Part shown: positions 1 to 6,167 of the stretch, one piece after another | Numbering within the stretch: the stretch's first letter is position 1 | How the letters are laid out: every line of letters starts with the position of its first letter | From: Polyangiaceae bacterium | Lineage (GTDB): Bacteria > Myxococcota > Polyangia > Polyangiales > Polyangiaceae | NCBI GenBank assembly: GCA_025936205.1 | Contig: JAICTU010000454.1 | Span: forward strand, 1-7,453 | Length of the DNA stretch: 7,453 nt | Direction of reading: 5' to 3' | Program-made: the position numbers and the translations under genes | The notes under the pieces: generated by a model | What the model saw: the letters and a program-made list of their open reading frames with translations, nothing else | Database searches by the model: none | What the model was told of the DNA's origin: nothing

Positions 1-1
1 A

Positions 2-529
2 GCGGAAGCGGGCCTCAAGACGGCGGAGCAAGAGGTCGAGGTCGCGCGGGCGTCCGCCGCCACGATTCAGACCCGCATCAATGACGCCACGTTGGTGTCG
101 CCGGTGACCGGCCGTGTCCTGTATCGCCTCGCGGAAGCAGGGGAGGTGCTGGCTGCCGGCGGCAAGGCGCTCACGCTGGTGAACCTGGAGGACGTGTACA
201 TGGAGATCTTCCTGCCCTCCGAGGAGGCCGCGGGCCTGAAGATGGGCGCCGAGGGCCGCATCACGGTCGACTTCGATCCCAGTAAAGCCATTGCCGGGTT
301 CGTGAGCTTCGTCTCGCCGGAGGCCCAGTTCACTCCCAAGCAGGTCGAGACCAAGAGCGAGCGCGACAAGCTGATGTTCCGCGTCAAGATCCAGGTGCCA
401 AAAGAGCTGGCCACCGAATACGTGGACCGCATCAAGACCGGCATCCGCGGGGTCGGCTACGTCAAGATCGACCCGGCGGCGCCGTGGCCAGCCAACTTGC
501 AGAACGTCATCGCCGTGAAACAGAGCTGA
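2..529 (+). CDS. yhiI: HlyD-family membrane-fusion (periplasmic adaptor) protein, YhiI type, C-terminal part
   Basis: The 5' end lies outside the window; 175 residues and the TGA stop (527-529) are visible in the frame starting at base 2. The fragment opens with an Ala/Glu/Gln-rich helix, which looks like the end of the coiled-coil hairpin. It passes through the typical strand motif DATLVSPVTGRV into the half-lipoyl segment (RLAEAGEVLAAGGKALTLVNL) and then a beta-barrel region containing FVSPEAQFTPKQVET and a KLMFRVKI strand. This order is that of HlyD/EmrA/YbhG/YhiI adaptors, which link an inner-membrane pump to an outer-membrane channel across the periplasm. E. coli YhiI is about 355 residues, so roughly half is missing. 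The stop is 19 bases before the start of the RbbA-type gene, the same order as in E. coli yhiI-rbbA-yhhJ. The family is secure; the yhiI symbol rests mostly on gene order. Confidence 0.93.
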   Translation, partial: AEAGLKTAEQEVEVARASAATIQTRINDATLVSPVTGRVLYRLAEAGEVLAAGGKALTLVNLEDVYMEIFLPSEEAAGLKMGAEGRITVDFDPSKAIAGFVSFVSPEAQFTPKQVETKSERDKLMFRVKIQVPKELATEYVDRIKTGIRGVGYVKIDPAAPWPANLQNVIAVKQS

Positions 530-548
530 GGAGCGAGCAGGCGCAGCC

Positions 549-3377
549 ATGGTGTCATCCGTCTCTCGCGAATCCTCCGTTCCCGATCTGGCGAGCGCGC
601 ACAAGCTGGTCGGGGCCGATGGACCGGTGGTCTCGATCAAGGAAGTCACGCATCGCTATGGTGGCGTGACTGCGCTCGACGCGATTTCGCTCGATATCCC
701 GAGCGGGGTCATGGTCGGCATCGTCGGCCCCGACGGCGTCGGCAAGTCGACGTTGATGGGCCTCGTCGCGGGCGCCAAGAAGATGCAGAAGGGCAAGATC
801 ACGGTGCTGGGCGGCGACATCGCCGACGCGCGGCACCGGCGCAATACCGGTCCGCGCATCGCGTACCTGCCTCAGGGTCTGGGCAAGAACCTGTATCTGG
901 AGCTCAGCGTCTACGACAACGTCGACTTCATGGCGCGGCTGTTCGGGCTGGGTGCCGCGGACCGTCAGAGCCGGATCAAGACCCTGCTGGACGCGACGGG
1001 ATTGGGACCATTCCCCGAGCGTCCCGCCGGCAAGCTCTCGGGCGGTATGAAGCAGAAGGTCGGCTTGTGCGGCGCGCTGGTGCACGACCCTGATCTCTTG
1101 ATCCTGGACGAGCCAACCACGGGCGTGGACCCGCTCTCGCGGCAGCAGTTCTGGAAGCTGATCGACGATATCCGCGCCCAGCGCCCGAGCATGAGCGTGA
1201 TGGTCTCGACCGCCTACATGGACGAGGCGCAAAAATGGGATTGGATCGTGGCCATGGACGCAGGGCGCGTACTGGCCACGGGAACGCCCGCCGAGCTCAT
1301 GCAGCGCACCGGGAAGAAGGACCTGGAGCAAAGCTTCATCCAGCTCTTGCCGGAGGAGAAGCGCATGGGTCACACGGAGCTCGTGATCCCGCCGCGCGCC
1401 ACCGGCACGGAGATCGCGATCGAGGCACACGAGCTCACCCGCCGCTTTGGCAGCTTCGTCGCCGTCGACAAGGTGTCGCTCTCGATCGAGCGCGGGGAAA
1501 TCTTCGGCTTCCTCGGCTCCAACGGTTGCGGCAAGTCCACGACCATGAAGATGCTGACCGGTCTGCTGCCACCGACCGAAGGCAGTGCCACACTGTTTGG
1601 CAACTCGGTCGAGGCCGGCAGCATGGAGGTGCGCAAGAACCTCGGCTACATGACGCAGGCCTTTTCGCTGTACGGAGAGCTGAGCGTAAAGGAAAATCTC
1701 GTGCTGCACGCGCGGCTGTACCACCTGGAGCCGGAGAAGGCGAAGCGGCGCATCGAGGAGCTGATCGAGAGATTCGGCTTGCGCGCTCACCTGGACGCTC
1801 ACGCGGAGTCGCTGCCCATGGGGCTGCGGCAGCGGCTCTCGCTGGCGGTGGCGGTGCTGCACGAGCCGCAGATCTTGATCCTGGACGAGCCGACCTCGGG
1901 GGTCGACCCCGTCGCGCGCGATAGCTTCTGGGAGCTCTTGATCGATATCTCGCGCAATCAGGGGGTCACGATCTTCGTCACCACCCACTTCATGAACGAG
2001 GGCATGCGTTGCGACCGCATCTCGCTCATGAACGCGGGCAAGGTGCTGGCCTGTGACGCGCCACAGAAGCTGATCGAGCAGCGCGGCAAAGAGAACCTGG
2101 AAGACGCCTTCATCGCCTACATGCTGGACTCTGCGAATATCGTCGCGTCCCGCATCACAAGCGATAAGCAGCCAGAAGCTGCCGCTGCTGAACCAGCGCC
2201 GGCGAATGCCGCTCCTGCTGAGCTCGCTCATGATATGTCGGGCTGGCGGCTGCGCGTGACCCGCCTGCTCGCCTACACCCACAACGAGACCGTTCAGATC
2301 TTGCGCGACCCCGTGCGTCTGGCGTTTGCCTTCATCGGTTCGGCAGCGCTCATGCTGGTCTTTGGCTTCGGCATCACCACCGACGTCGAGCACATTCGCT
2401 ACGCCAAATTCGACCAGGACCAGTCCCCGGAGAGCCGCGCCTACCTCGAGCAGTTCGCCGGTTCGCCTCGCTACTTCAGGGATACGCCACCGGTCCAGTC
2501 GGCGAACGAAGCGATGACTCGCTTGAAGGCGGATGACGTGTCGGTGATCCTGGAAGTGCCGCCGAATTTCGGCAGAGATCTCCGGCGCGGCGCTGCGCCC
2601 GATGTGCTGGCTCAGGTGGACGGCGCGATGACGTTCCGCGGCGATACCATCGAGAACTACGTGCAGGGCGTGAACGCGAAGCTGCTGAAAGACCCTGCTT
2701 CCGGGCTGCCGACGGTGCAGCCGGTGAAGTACACGGCGGATATCCAGGAGCGCTACATTTACAACCCCACCTTCGAGAGCATCTACGCCATGGTGCCCAG
2801 CGTCCCGGCGCTGCTGCTGCTGTTGATCCCGGCCATCCTGATGACCGTGAGCATCGTGCGCGAGAAGGAGCTGGGGTCGATGATCAACTTCTATGTGACC
2901 CCGACCACACGCCTGGAGTACCTGCTGGGCAAGCAGATCCCCTACGTCATCATCGGCATGCTCAACTTCTTCATCCTGAGCGTGCTCGCGCTGGTGGTGT
3001 TCGGCGTGCCGGTGAAGGGCAGCTATTTGATGCTCACCGCCTGCGCATTCCTGTACGTGTGGGCCACCACCGGCATCGGCATGATGACGTCGACCTTCAC
3101 GGGCAGCCAGGTCGCAGCGGTGTTCGTGACGGCCATCCTCACCATCATCCCGACCATCCAGTTCTCGGGTCTGCTGCAGCCCGTCTCCACGCTGGAGGGC
3201 GGCGCAGCCAAGATCGGCAACATCTGGCCCGCTACCTACTACATGCACTCCAGCCTGGGCGCGTATACCAAGGCCATCTCGCCCCAGCTGATGCTGCCCG
3301 ATCTGCTGTTTCTGGGCTGCTGCATCCCCGTGTTCTGGGTGGTGAGCGCGATCGGCCTGAGAAAACAGGAGAGGTGA
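549..3377 (+). CDS. rbbA: RbbA-type fused ABC transporter: two ATPase domains plus ABC-2 permease
   Basis: This 942-residue protein fuses two nucleotide-binding domains and a membrane domain (E. coli RbbA/YhiH is about 911). NBD1 (about 27-245) has Walker A GPDGVGKST at 60-68, Q-loop Q109, signature LSGGM at 163-167 and Walker B with D187/E188, but Ala222 stands where the switch histidine belongs (STAYMDEA). NBD2 (about 288-515) has Walker A GSNGCGKST at 323-331, Q370, D446/E447 and H480, but its signature is LPMGL (422-426). An Ala/Pro-rich linker (about 538-563) leads to an ABC-2 permease: one membrane segment from about 591, a large external domain to about 745, then further segments with the REKELGS motif at 771-777 and a GLRKQER end. 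It should power efflux with the adaptor and YhhJ-type permease. E. coli RbbA was also described as a ribosome-bound ATPase; the sequence does not show whether that applies here. The ATG at 549 is used; a GAGGAG at 528-533 overlaps the previous stop, rather far upstream. Confidence 0.95.
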   Translation: MVSSVSRESSVPDLASAHKLVGADGPVVSIKEVTHRYGGVTALDAISLDIPSGVMVGIVGPDGVGKSTLMGLVAGAKKMQKGKITVLGGDIADARHRRNTGPRIAYLPQGLGKNLYLELSVYDNVDFMARLFGLGAADRQSRIKTLLDATGLGPFPERPAGKLSGGMKQKVGLCGALVHDPDLLILDEPTTGVDPLSRQQFWKLIDDIRAQRPSMSVMVSTAYMDEAQKWDWIVAMDAGRVLATGTPAELMQRTGKKDLEQSFIQLLPEEKRMGHTELVIPPRATGTEIAIEAHELTRRFGSFVAVDKVSLSIERGEIFGFLGSNGCGKSTTMKMLTGLLPPTEGSATLFGNSVEAGSMEVRKNLGYMTQAFSLYGELSVKENLVLHARLYHLEPEKAKRRIEELIERFGLRAHLDAHAESLPMGLRQRLSLAVAVLHEPQILILDEPTSGVDPVARDSFWELLIDISRNQGVTIFVTTHFMNEGMRCDRISLMNAGKVLACDAPQKLIEQRGKENLEDAFIAYMLDSANIVASRITSDKQPEAAAAEPAPANAAPAELAHDMSGWRLRVTRLLAYTHNETVQILRDPVRLAFAFIGSAALMLVFGFGITTDVEHIRYAKFDQDQSPESRAYLEQFAGSPRYFRDTPPVQSANEAMTRLKADDVSVILEVPPNFGRDLRRGAAPDVLAQVDGAMTFRGDTIENYVQGVNAKLLKDPASGLPTVQPVKYTADIQERYIYNPTFESIYAMVPSVPALLLLLIPAILMTVSIVREKELGSMINFYVTPTTRLEYLLGKQIPYVIIGMLNFFILSVLALVVFGVPVKGSYLMLTACAFLYVWATTGIGMMTSTFTGSQVAAVFVTAILTIIPTIQFSGLLQPVSTLEGGAAKIGNIWPATYYMHSSLGAYTKAISPQLMLPDLLFLGCCIPVFWVVSAIGLRKQER
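3367..3374 (+). promoter_or_regulatory. Ribosome binding site deciding the YhhJ-type start
   Basis: AGGAGAGG lies inside the last codons of the RbbA-type gene. It is 8 bases before the GTG at 3383 and overlaps the alternative in-frame GTG at 3374. Spacing therefore favours 3383, which also gives a 374-residue product matching the E. coli YhhJ length. The location implies translation coupled to the preceding gene. Confidence 0.7.
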
Positions 3378-3382
3378 GAGTC

Positions 3383-4507
3383 GTGAAGTCGCTGGTAAAT
3401 ATCTACTGGCTGGGGCTCAAGGAGATCCGCAGCCTGATGAGCGACACGGTGATGGTCGTGTTCGTGATCTACGCGTTCACGCTGGCCATCTACACCCAGG
3501 CGACGGGCACCTCGAGCGAGGTCAACAACGCCTCGATCGCCTTCGTCGATGAAGACGGCTCTGCTCTGTCCAAGGAGCTGTTCAACGCCTTTTATCCACC
3601 GCGCTTCAAGCTGCCCGAGTATATCAACGCCGATGAGGTCCAGGACGAGATGGACCGGGGCAAGTACATGTTCGTCGTCGCGGTGCCGCCGCGCTTCGAG
3701 CTGGACCTGCGCGCCGGGCGCAATCCGGACCTGCAGGTGAACATCGACGCGACCGCAATGCAGCAAGCCGGCGTCGGCGCCGGCTATATTCGCAACATCA
3801 TCAACGACCGCATCGCCAATTTCATGAAACGCACCGATGCCGAGCTGACGCCACCGGTCAACCTGGTGATCCGCAAGTTGTTCAATCCCAACTCGACATC
3901 GTCCTGGTTCAAGAGCGTGGTCGCCATCATCAACCAGATCGGCATGTTGACGGTGATCTTGACCGGAGCGGCGGTGATCCGCGAGCGCGAGCACGGCACG
4001 CTCGAGCACTTGCTGGTGATGCCGCTCACCGCGTTCGAGATTGCGATCGCGAAGGTCTGGGCAAACGGCCTGGTGATCCTGATCGCCACGGCGGCGTCGC
4101 TGTTCCTGGTCGTGCAGATGGTGCTGAAGGTGCCGTTTGCAGGCTCCGTCGCGCTGTGGCTCTTCGGGGTGGTGCTGTACCTGTTCTTTGCGACGGCGCT
4201 CGGCATCTTCCTGGGCACGATCTCGCGCTCGATGGCGCAGTTCGCGCTGCTGATCATCCTGGTGATCGTGGTGCTGATGCTGCTGTCGGGCGGCAGCACG
4301 CCGGTCGAAAGTCAGCCGCCGTGGTTGCAGTACGTGACGTACCTGCTGCCGGCGCGCCACTTCGTGAGCTTCTCTCAGGTGATCGTCTATCGCGGCGGTG
4401 GGCTGAGCGCCGTCTGGCGGCAGTTCTTCATGGTGGCGGCGGTGGGCATGGCATTCTTCGTGTACAGCCTCTCGCTGTTCCGCAAATCGATCGCCGTCAC
4501 GAAGTAG
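3383..4507 (+). CDS. yhhJ: ABC-2 type permease, YhhJ type
   Basis: This is a 374-residue inner-membrane protein with a GTG start and TAG stop, beginning 5 bases after the RbbA-type stop. It has one membrane helix near the N-terminus (about 23-39), then a periplasmic domain of about 150 residues containing PPRFELDLRAGRNPDLQVN and an IDATAMQQAG stretch. A block of further hydrophobic segments follows from about 185 to 370, with the ABC-2 coupling motif IREREHGTLEHLLVMP (R200 onward) and the LSGGSTP and ARHFVSF motifs. Length and segment order match E. coli YhhJ closely, from memory. The N-terminal region resembles the permease half of the RbbA-type protein, so the two probably form a heterodimeric channel, this subunit borrowing ATPase function from its fused partner. 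The substrate is unknown. The alternative GTG start at 3374 would add three residues and overlap the previous stop, but sits on top of the ribosome binding site. Confidence 0.93.
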   Translation: MKSLVNIYWLGLKEIRSLMSDTVMVVFVIYAFTLAIYTQATGTSSEVNNASIAFVDEDGSALSKELFNAFYPPRFKLPEYINADEVQDEMDRGKYMFVVAVPPRFELDLRAGRNPDLQVNIDATAMQQAGVGAGYIRNIINDRIANFMKRTDAELTPPVNLVIRKLFNPNSTSSWFKSVVAIINQIGMLTVILTGAAVIREREHGTLEHLLVMPLTAFEIAIAKVWANGLVILIATAASLFLVVQMVLKVPFAGSVALWLFGVVLYLFFATALGIFLGTISRSMAQFALLIILVIVVLMLLSGGSTPVESQPPWLQYVTYLLPARHFVSFSQVIVYRGGGLSAVWRQFFMVAAVGMAFFVYSLSLFRKSIAVTK

Positions 4508-4525
4508 CAGTCGGAGTCACGGAAG

Positions 4526-4570
4526 GCTGCGTCGCTGCAGGCTGCGTCGCTGCAGGCGGCGCAGCTGCAG
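4526..4570. repeat. Three tandem 15-base repeats
   Basis: The unit GCTGCGTCGCTGCAG occurs twice perfectly (4526-4540, 4541-4555) and a third time with three mismatches (4556-4570, GCGGCGCAGCTGCAG). It begins 18 bases past the YhhJ-type stop and is in that gene's frame. Read past the TAG it would encode AASLQ-AASLQ-AAQLQ-PA before the next in-frame TAG at 4577. It is most simply a slippage- or duplication-derived spacer before the terminator. Confidence 0.85.
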
Positions 4571-4592
4571 CCGGCGTAGGGAAAGAACTTGT

Positions 4593-4642
4593 GAGAGCTG
4601 GGGTCCGCGGGGGGGACGCGGGCCCCAGCTTTCCGCTTTTTT
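4593..4642 (+). terminator. Rho-independent terminator of the exporter operon
   Basis: A 14-base-pair stem pairs AGCTGGGGTCCGCG (4596-4609) with CGCGGGCCCCAGCT (4617-4630), with one G-T wobble and a 7-base loop (GGGGGGA). It can extend three pairs outward to 4593/4633. Six T follow at 4637-4642. It lies 86 bases after the YhhJ-type stop, so it should end the operon transcript. It also isolates the AraC-type gene. Confidence 0.9.
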
Positions 4643-4721
4643 ACCTGGTGCGCTCGACGGTCGCGACCGGCTGAGAGACGAGGCCCGCAGGTCGCCGCGC
4701 GATCTGCGCGAATCTCGATTT

Positions 4722-4738
4722 TGGGACGAGTGGTCCCA
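4722..4738. promoter_or_regulatory. Candidate operator: dyad TGGGAC-N5-GTCCCA
   Basis: This perfect 6+6 inverted repeat with a 5-base spacer is centred 98 bases before the AraC-type start. It is flanked by two copies of a near-identical motif, GCGCGAATCTC at 4706-4716 and GCGCGAAATCTC at 4765-4776. AraC-family proteins often bind repeated half-sites, so autoregulation is plausible. No function is shown by sequence alone, and a hairpin in the leader RNA is an alternative. Confidence 0.35.
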
Positions 4739-4827
4739 GCCGTGCGCGGCGCGAAGCCGTGCGAGCGCGAAATCTCAGCGGAATTTGCGGTCCCGCAGCT
4801 GGCACGTCGGCTGCTGTAGGGGCTAGC

Positions 4828-5253
4828 ATGAACTCCCCCTGCCTCGAGCTTCCCGCGCTGGCGCACACCCCGGCAGAGCGCGCCGTAAAATACTTTCGCG
4901 ACGAACAGGAACTGCTGCGCCTGGCCCTGGCCAACGACTTCAGCGCGCGCCGCGTCGCGCGCGAACTGGGCATCTCCTCACGCCAGTTGCAGCGCATCTT
5001 CAAGGCGCGCTTGCAAACCAGCCCCGCAGTGTGGTTGCGCGAGCAACGGCTGCTCCGAGCGCAGCAGTTGCTGTCGACCTCCGGCAGCGTCAAGACGGTG
5101 GCCTACTCCCTCGGCTTCACGCATGTCTCGCAGTTCTGCCGCGACTTCAAGGCGCGCTTCGGGCGCCGTCCCAGCGCAGATCTGCAGCGGCGGCCGCCGC
5201 CGCTGTCCCCCGCGCCGGACTCGAGCCGCATGGGCGCCGCGAGCTCTCCGTGA
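4828..5253 (+). CDS. Stand-alone AraC-type DNA-binding transcriptional regulator
   Basis: This 141-residue protein is little more than an AraC DNA-binding domain. Two helix-turn-helix units are visible: about 38-60 (ARRVARELGISSRQLQRIFKA) and about 87-112 (VKTVAYSLGFTHVSQFCRDF), the second followed by the hallmark FKARFGRRP. Only about 35 residues precede the first unit, so the usual cupin or other effector domain of 250-300-residue AraC proteins is absent. The C-terminus is a Pro/Ser-rich tail of about 20 residues. The ATG at 4828 is chosen because a TAGGGG (4817-4822) sits 5 bases upstream and because the extra residues from a GTG at 4759 look non-conserved. It lies after the operon terminator and therefore has its own transcript. 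Its target genes are unknown; the preceding dyad makes self-regulation one possibility. It is not obviously truncated, because no AraC sensor-like coding sequence is visible upstream. Confidence 0.85.
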   Translation: MNSPCLELPALAHTPAERAVKYFRDEQELLRLALANDFSARRVARELGISSRQLQRIFKARLQTSPAVWLREQRLLRAQQLLSTSGSVKTVAYSLGFTHVSQFCRDFKARFGRRPSADLQRRPPPLSPAPDSSRMGAASSP

Positions 5254-5375
5254 GCCGGCGAAGGAGCCGCTGCTGCAGAGAATTGCCCCGGCGCGCCCCA
5301 ACGGACGAGATTCCGGGGGTTACGGTTCCGCAAGAAACCACGTGCGTTGTGCCGCTCATCGTCTATCACTCGGGG

Positions 5376-5873
5376 ATGCAGTCACAGCCGTTTCACTGGC
5401 GCCGGGTGCTCAGCGCGTCGCTGCTGCTCTTGGCCGTCGCTTGCGCCAAACCGCAGCCCCCGGCGGTGACGCCGGAGGTGGCGCGGGTGGTGCGTGTCAG
5501 CAGTGAGGGCGTGGAGCTGGACGTCACGCTGGGCGTGAAGAACCCCAATGCCTTTGCGCTCGACGCGCACGAGGTGACAGGTACGCTGATCGTCGAGGGT
5601 GGCCAGAAGCTGGGCACGGGCAAGTCCAATCCCAACCGCAGCATCCCGGCGCACGGCACGGGGACCGTGCAGAGCCAAATCCACATCGCCTGGGACGACG
5701 TGCCCGCGCTGCAAAAGTTGGTGCTGCAGGAGCGCGTGCCCTACCAGTTCAAGGGCAACGTGACGCTCGGAGGCGACACGCTGCACGTCACCTTGCCCTT
5801 CGAGATGCAAGGCACCCTGACGCGCGAGCAGCTGCTGCAAGCGGGCCTGCGCGGGCTCTTCAATCCGAATTGA
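5376..5873 (+). CDS. LEA type 2 / WHy-domain lipoprotein
   Basis: This is a 165-residue protein. Its signal peptide has basic residues (RR at 9-10), a hydrophobic core and a lipobox ending in Cys23 (LLLLAVAC), so the mature protein should be lipid-anchored, probably in the outer membrane. The body is a single LEA2/WHy-like beta domain: the strand VELDVTLGVKNPNAFALDAHEV holds the family NPN motif (56-58), followed by GTLIVEGGQKLGTG and a SIPAHGTGTVQ strand. Bacterial proteins of this type are small periplasmic lipoproteins of unknown function; the plant relatives are linked to desiccation and stress. NPN recurs in SNPNRS and at the very C-terminus (LFNPN). The ATG at 5376 gives a normal-length signal peptide, but no good ribosome binding site precedes it apart from the adjacent GGGG; a GTG at 5349 is a weaker alternative. 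It starts 122 bases after the AraC-type gene on the same strand, so co-transcription is possible but not shown. Confidence 0.85.
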   Translation: MQSQPFHWRRVLSASLLLLAVACAKPQPPAVTPEVARVVRVSSEGVELDVTLGVKNPNAFALDAHEVTGTLIVEGGQKLGTGKSNPNRSIPAHGTGTVQSQIHIAWDDVPALQKLVLQERVPYQFKGNVTLGGDTLHVTLPFEMQGTLTREQLLQAGLRGLFNPN

Positions 5874-5886
5874 GGCTCGCCCCCGC

Positions 5887-5924
5887 GCGCGCCGGTGGCT
5901 CGCCAGCATGTGCCCACCGCGCGC
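5887..5924 (+). terminator. Imperfect GC-rich hairpin after the lipoprotein gene
   Basis: GCGCGC plus GGTGG (5887-5892, 5894-5898, with C5893 bulged) pairs with CCACC plus GCGCGC (5914-5924) around a 15-base loop. It begins 13 bases past the stop codon. No T-tract follows, so it could be a transcript-end stabiliser or a weak or Rho-assisted terminator rather than a classical intrinsic one. Confidence 0.4.
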
Positions 5925-5938
5925 CAGCGGAGCGGAAG

Positions 5939-5968
5939 CGCACCCTCGGGGTGCGGGGTGTCCCCGCA
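5939..5968. other. Two overlapping, mutually exclusive short hairpins
   Basis: CGCACCC-TCG-GGGTGCG (5939-5955) and TGCGGGG-TGT-CCCCGCA (5952-5968) are both perfect 7-base-pair stems with 3-base loops. They share bases 5952-5955, so only one full stem can form at a time. No T-tract follows. They may be part of the lipoprotein transcript end or of a leader for the next gene. Confidence 0.5.
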
Positions 5969-6082
5969 TGAAGGGGCTGTTGCACAACACCTCGAATCGC
6001 GGCGGCCTTTCAGCGCTGTCGAGAAATTCAGGCTCGAGGATCGGGGCGTCTTCCGCCAGCCGGGCGATGTGGGTTGCCCGAT

Positions 6083-6096
6083 CTGCGGATCCGCAG
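6083..6096. promoter_or_regulatory. Perfect 14-base palindrome, candidate operator
   Basis: CTGCGGATCCGCAG is fully self-complementary without a spacer and lies 72 bases upstream of the ATG at 6168. A 5-base-pair inverted repeat (CGGGC at 6061-6065, GCCCG at 6076-6080) sits directly before it. The position suits an operator for the putative winged-helix protein encoded next. A chance palindrome in GC-rich DNA remains possible. Confidence 0.35.
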
Positions 6097-6167
6097 CAAT
6101 TCTCAGTTCGCACGGAGCTTGGGAGTGGTGTTGAATCGACAGAGGGTCAGAGGCGGAGAGGCCCCTC

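Larger units (their letters stand above)
4508..4827. other. 320-base intergenic region between the exporter operon and the AraC-type gene
   Basis: I find no convincing gene here. It holds, in order, a 15-base tandem repeat (4526-4570), the operon terminator (4593-4642), and a presumed promoter/operator region for the next gene with a dyad (4722-4738) and a repeated GCGCGA(A)ATCTC motif (4706-4716 and 4765-4776). I could not identify confident -35/-10 boxes. Confidence 0.6.

Noticed and set aside
555..3248. Very long open frame (897 codons) on the minus strand opposite the RbbA-type gene
   Set aside because: The translation is His/Gln/Arg/Asp-rich without domains and mirrors the codon pattern of the ABC gene; it is a GC-bias shadow. 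The same holds for the minus-strand frame at 3239-4360.
3374..3376. Upstream GTG as the start of the YhhJ-type gene
   Set aside because: It coincides with the end of the AGGAGAGG ribosome binding site; GTG 3383 has better spacing.
4759..4827. Upstream GTG start adding 23 residues to the AraC-type protein
   Set aside because: The added residues are Gly/Ala-rich, carry no feature of the family and overlap the putative operator; ATG 4828 has a nearby ribosome binding site.
4387..4866. Minus-strand open frame containing a CSDAA pentapeptide repeat
   Set aside because: The repeat is simply the complement of the 15-base tandem repeat; the frame spans the terminator and has no recognisable domain.
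5973..5990. GGGGCTGTTGCACAAC, resembling insertion-sequence ends of the IS5/IS6 kind
   Set aside because: There is no transposase, no matching inverted partner and no target duplication in the window; the similarity is short and from memory.
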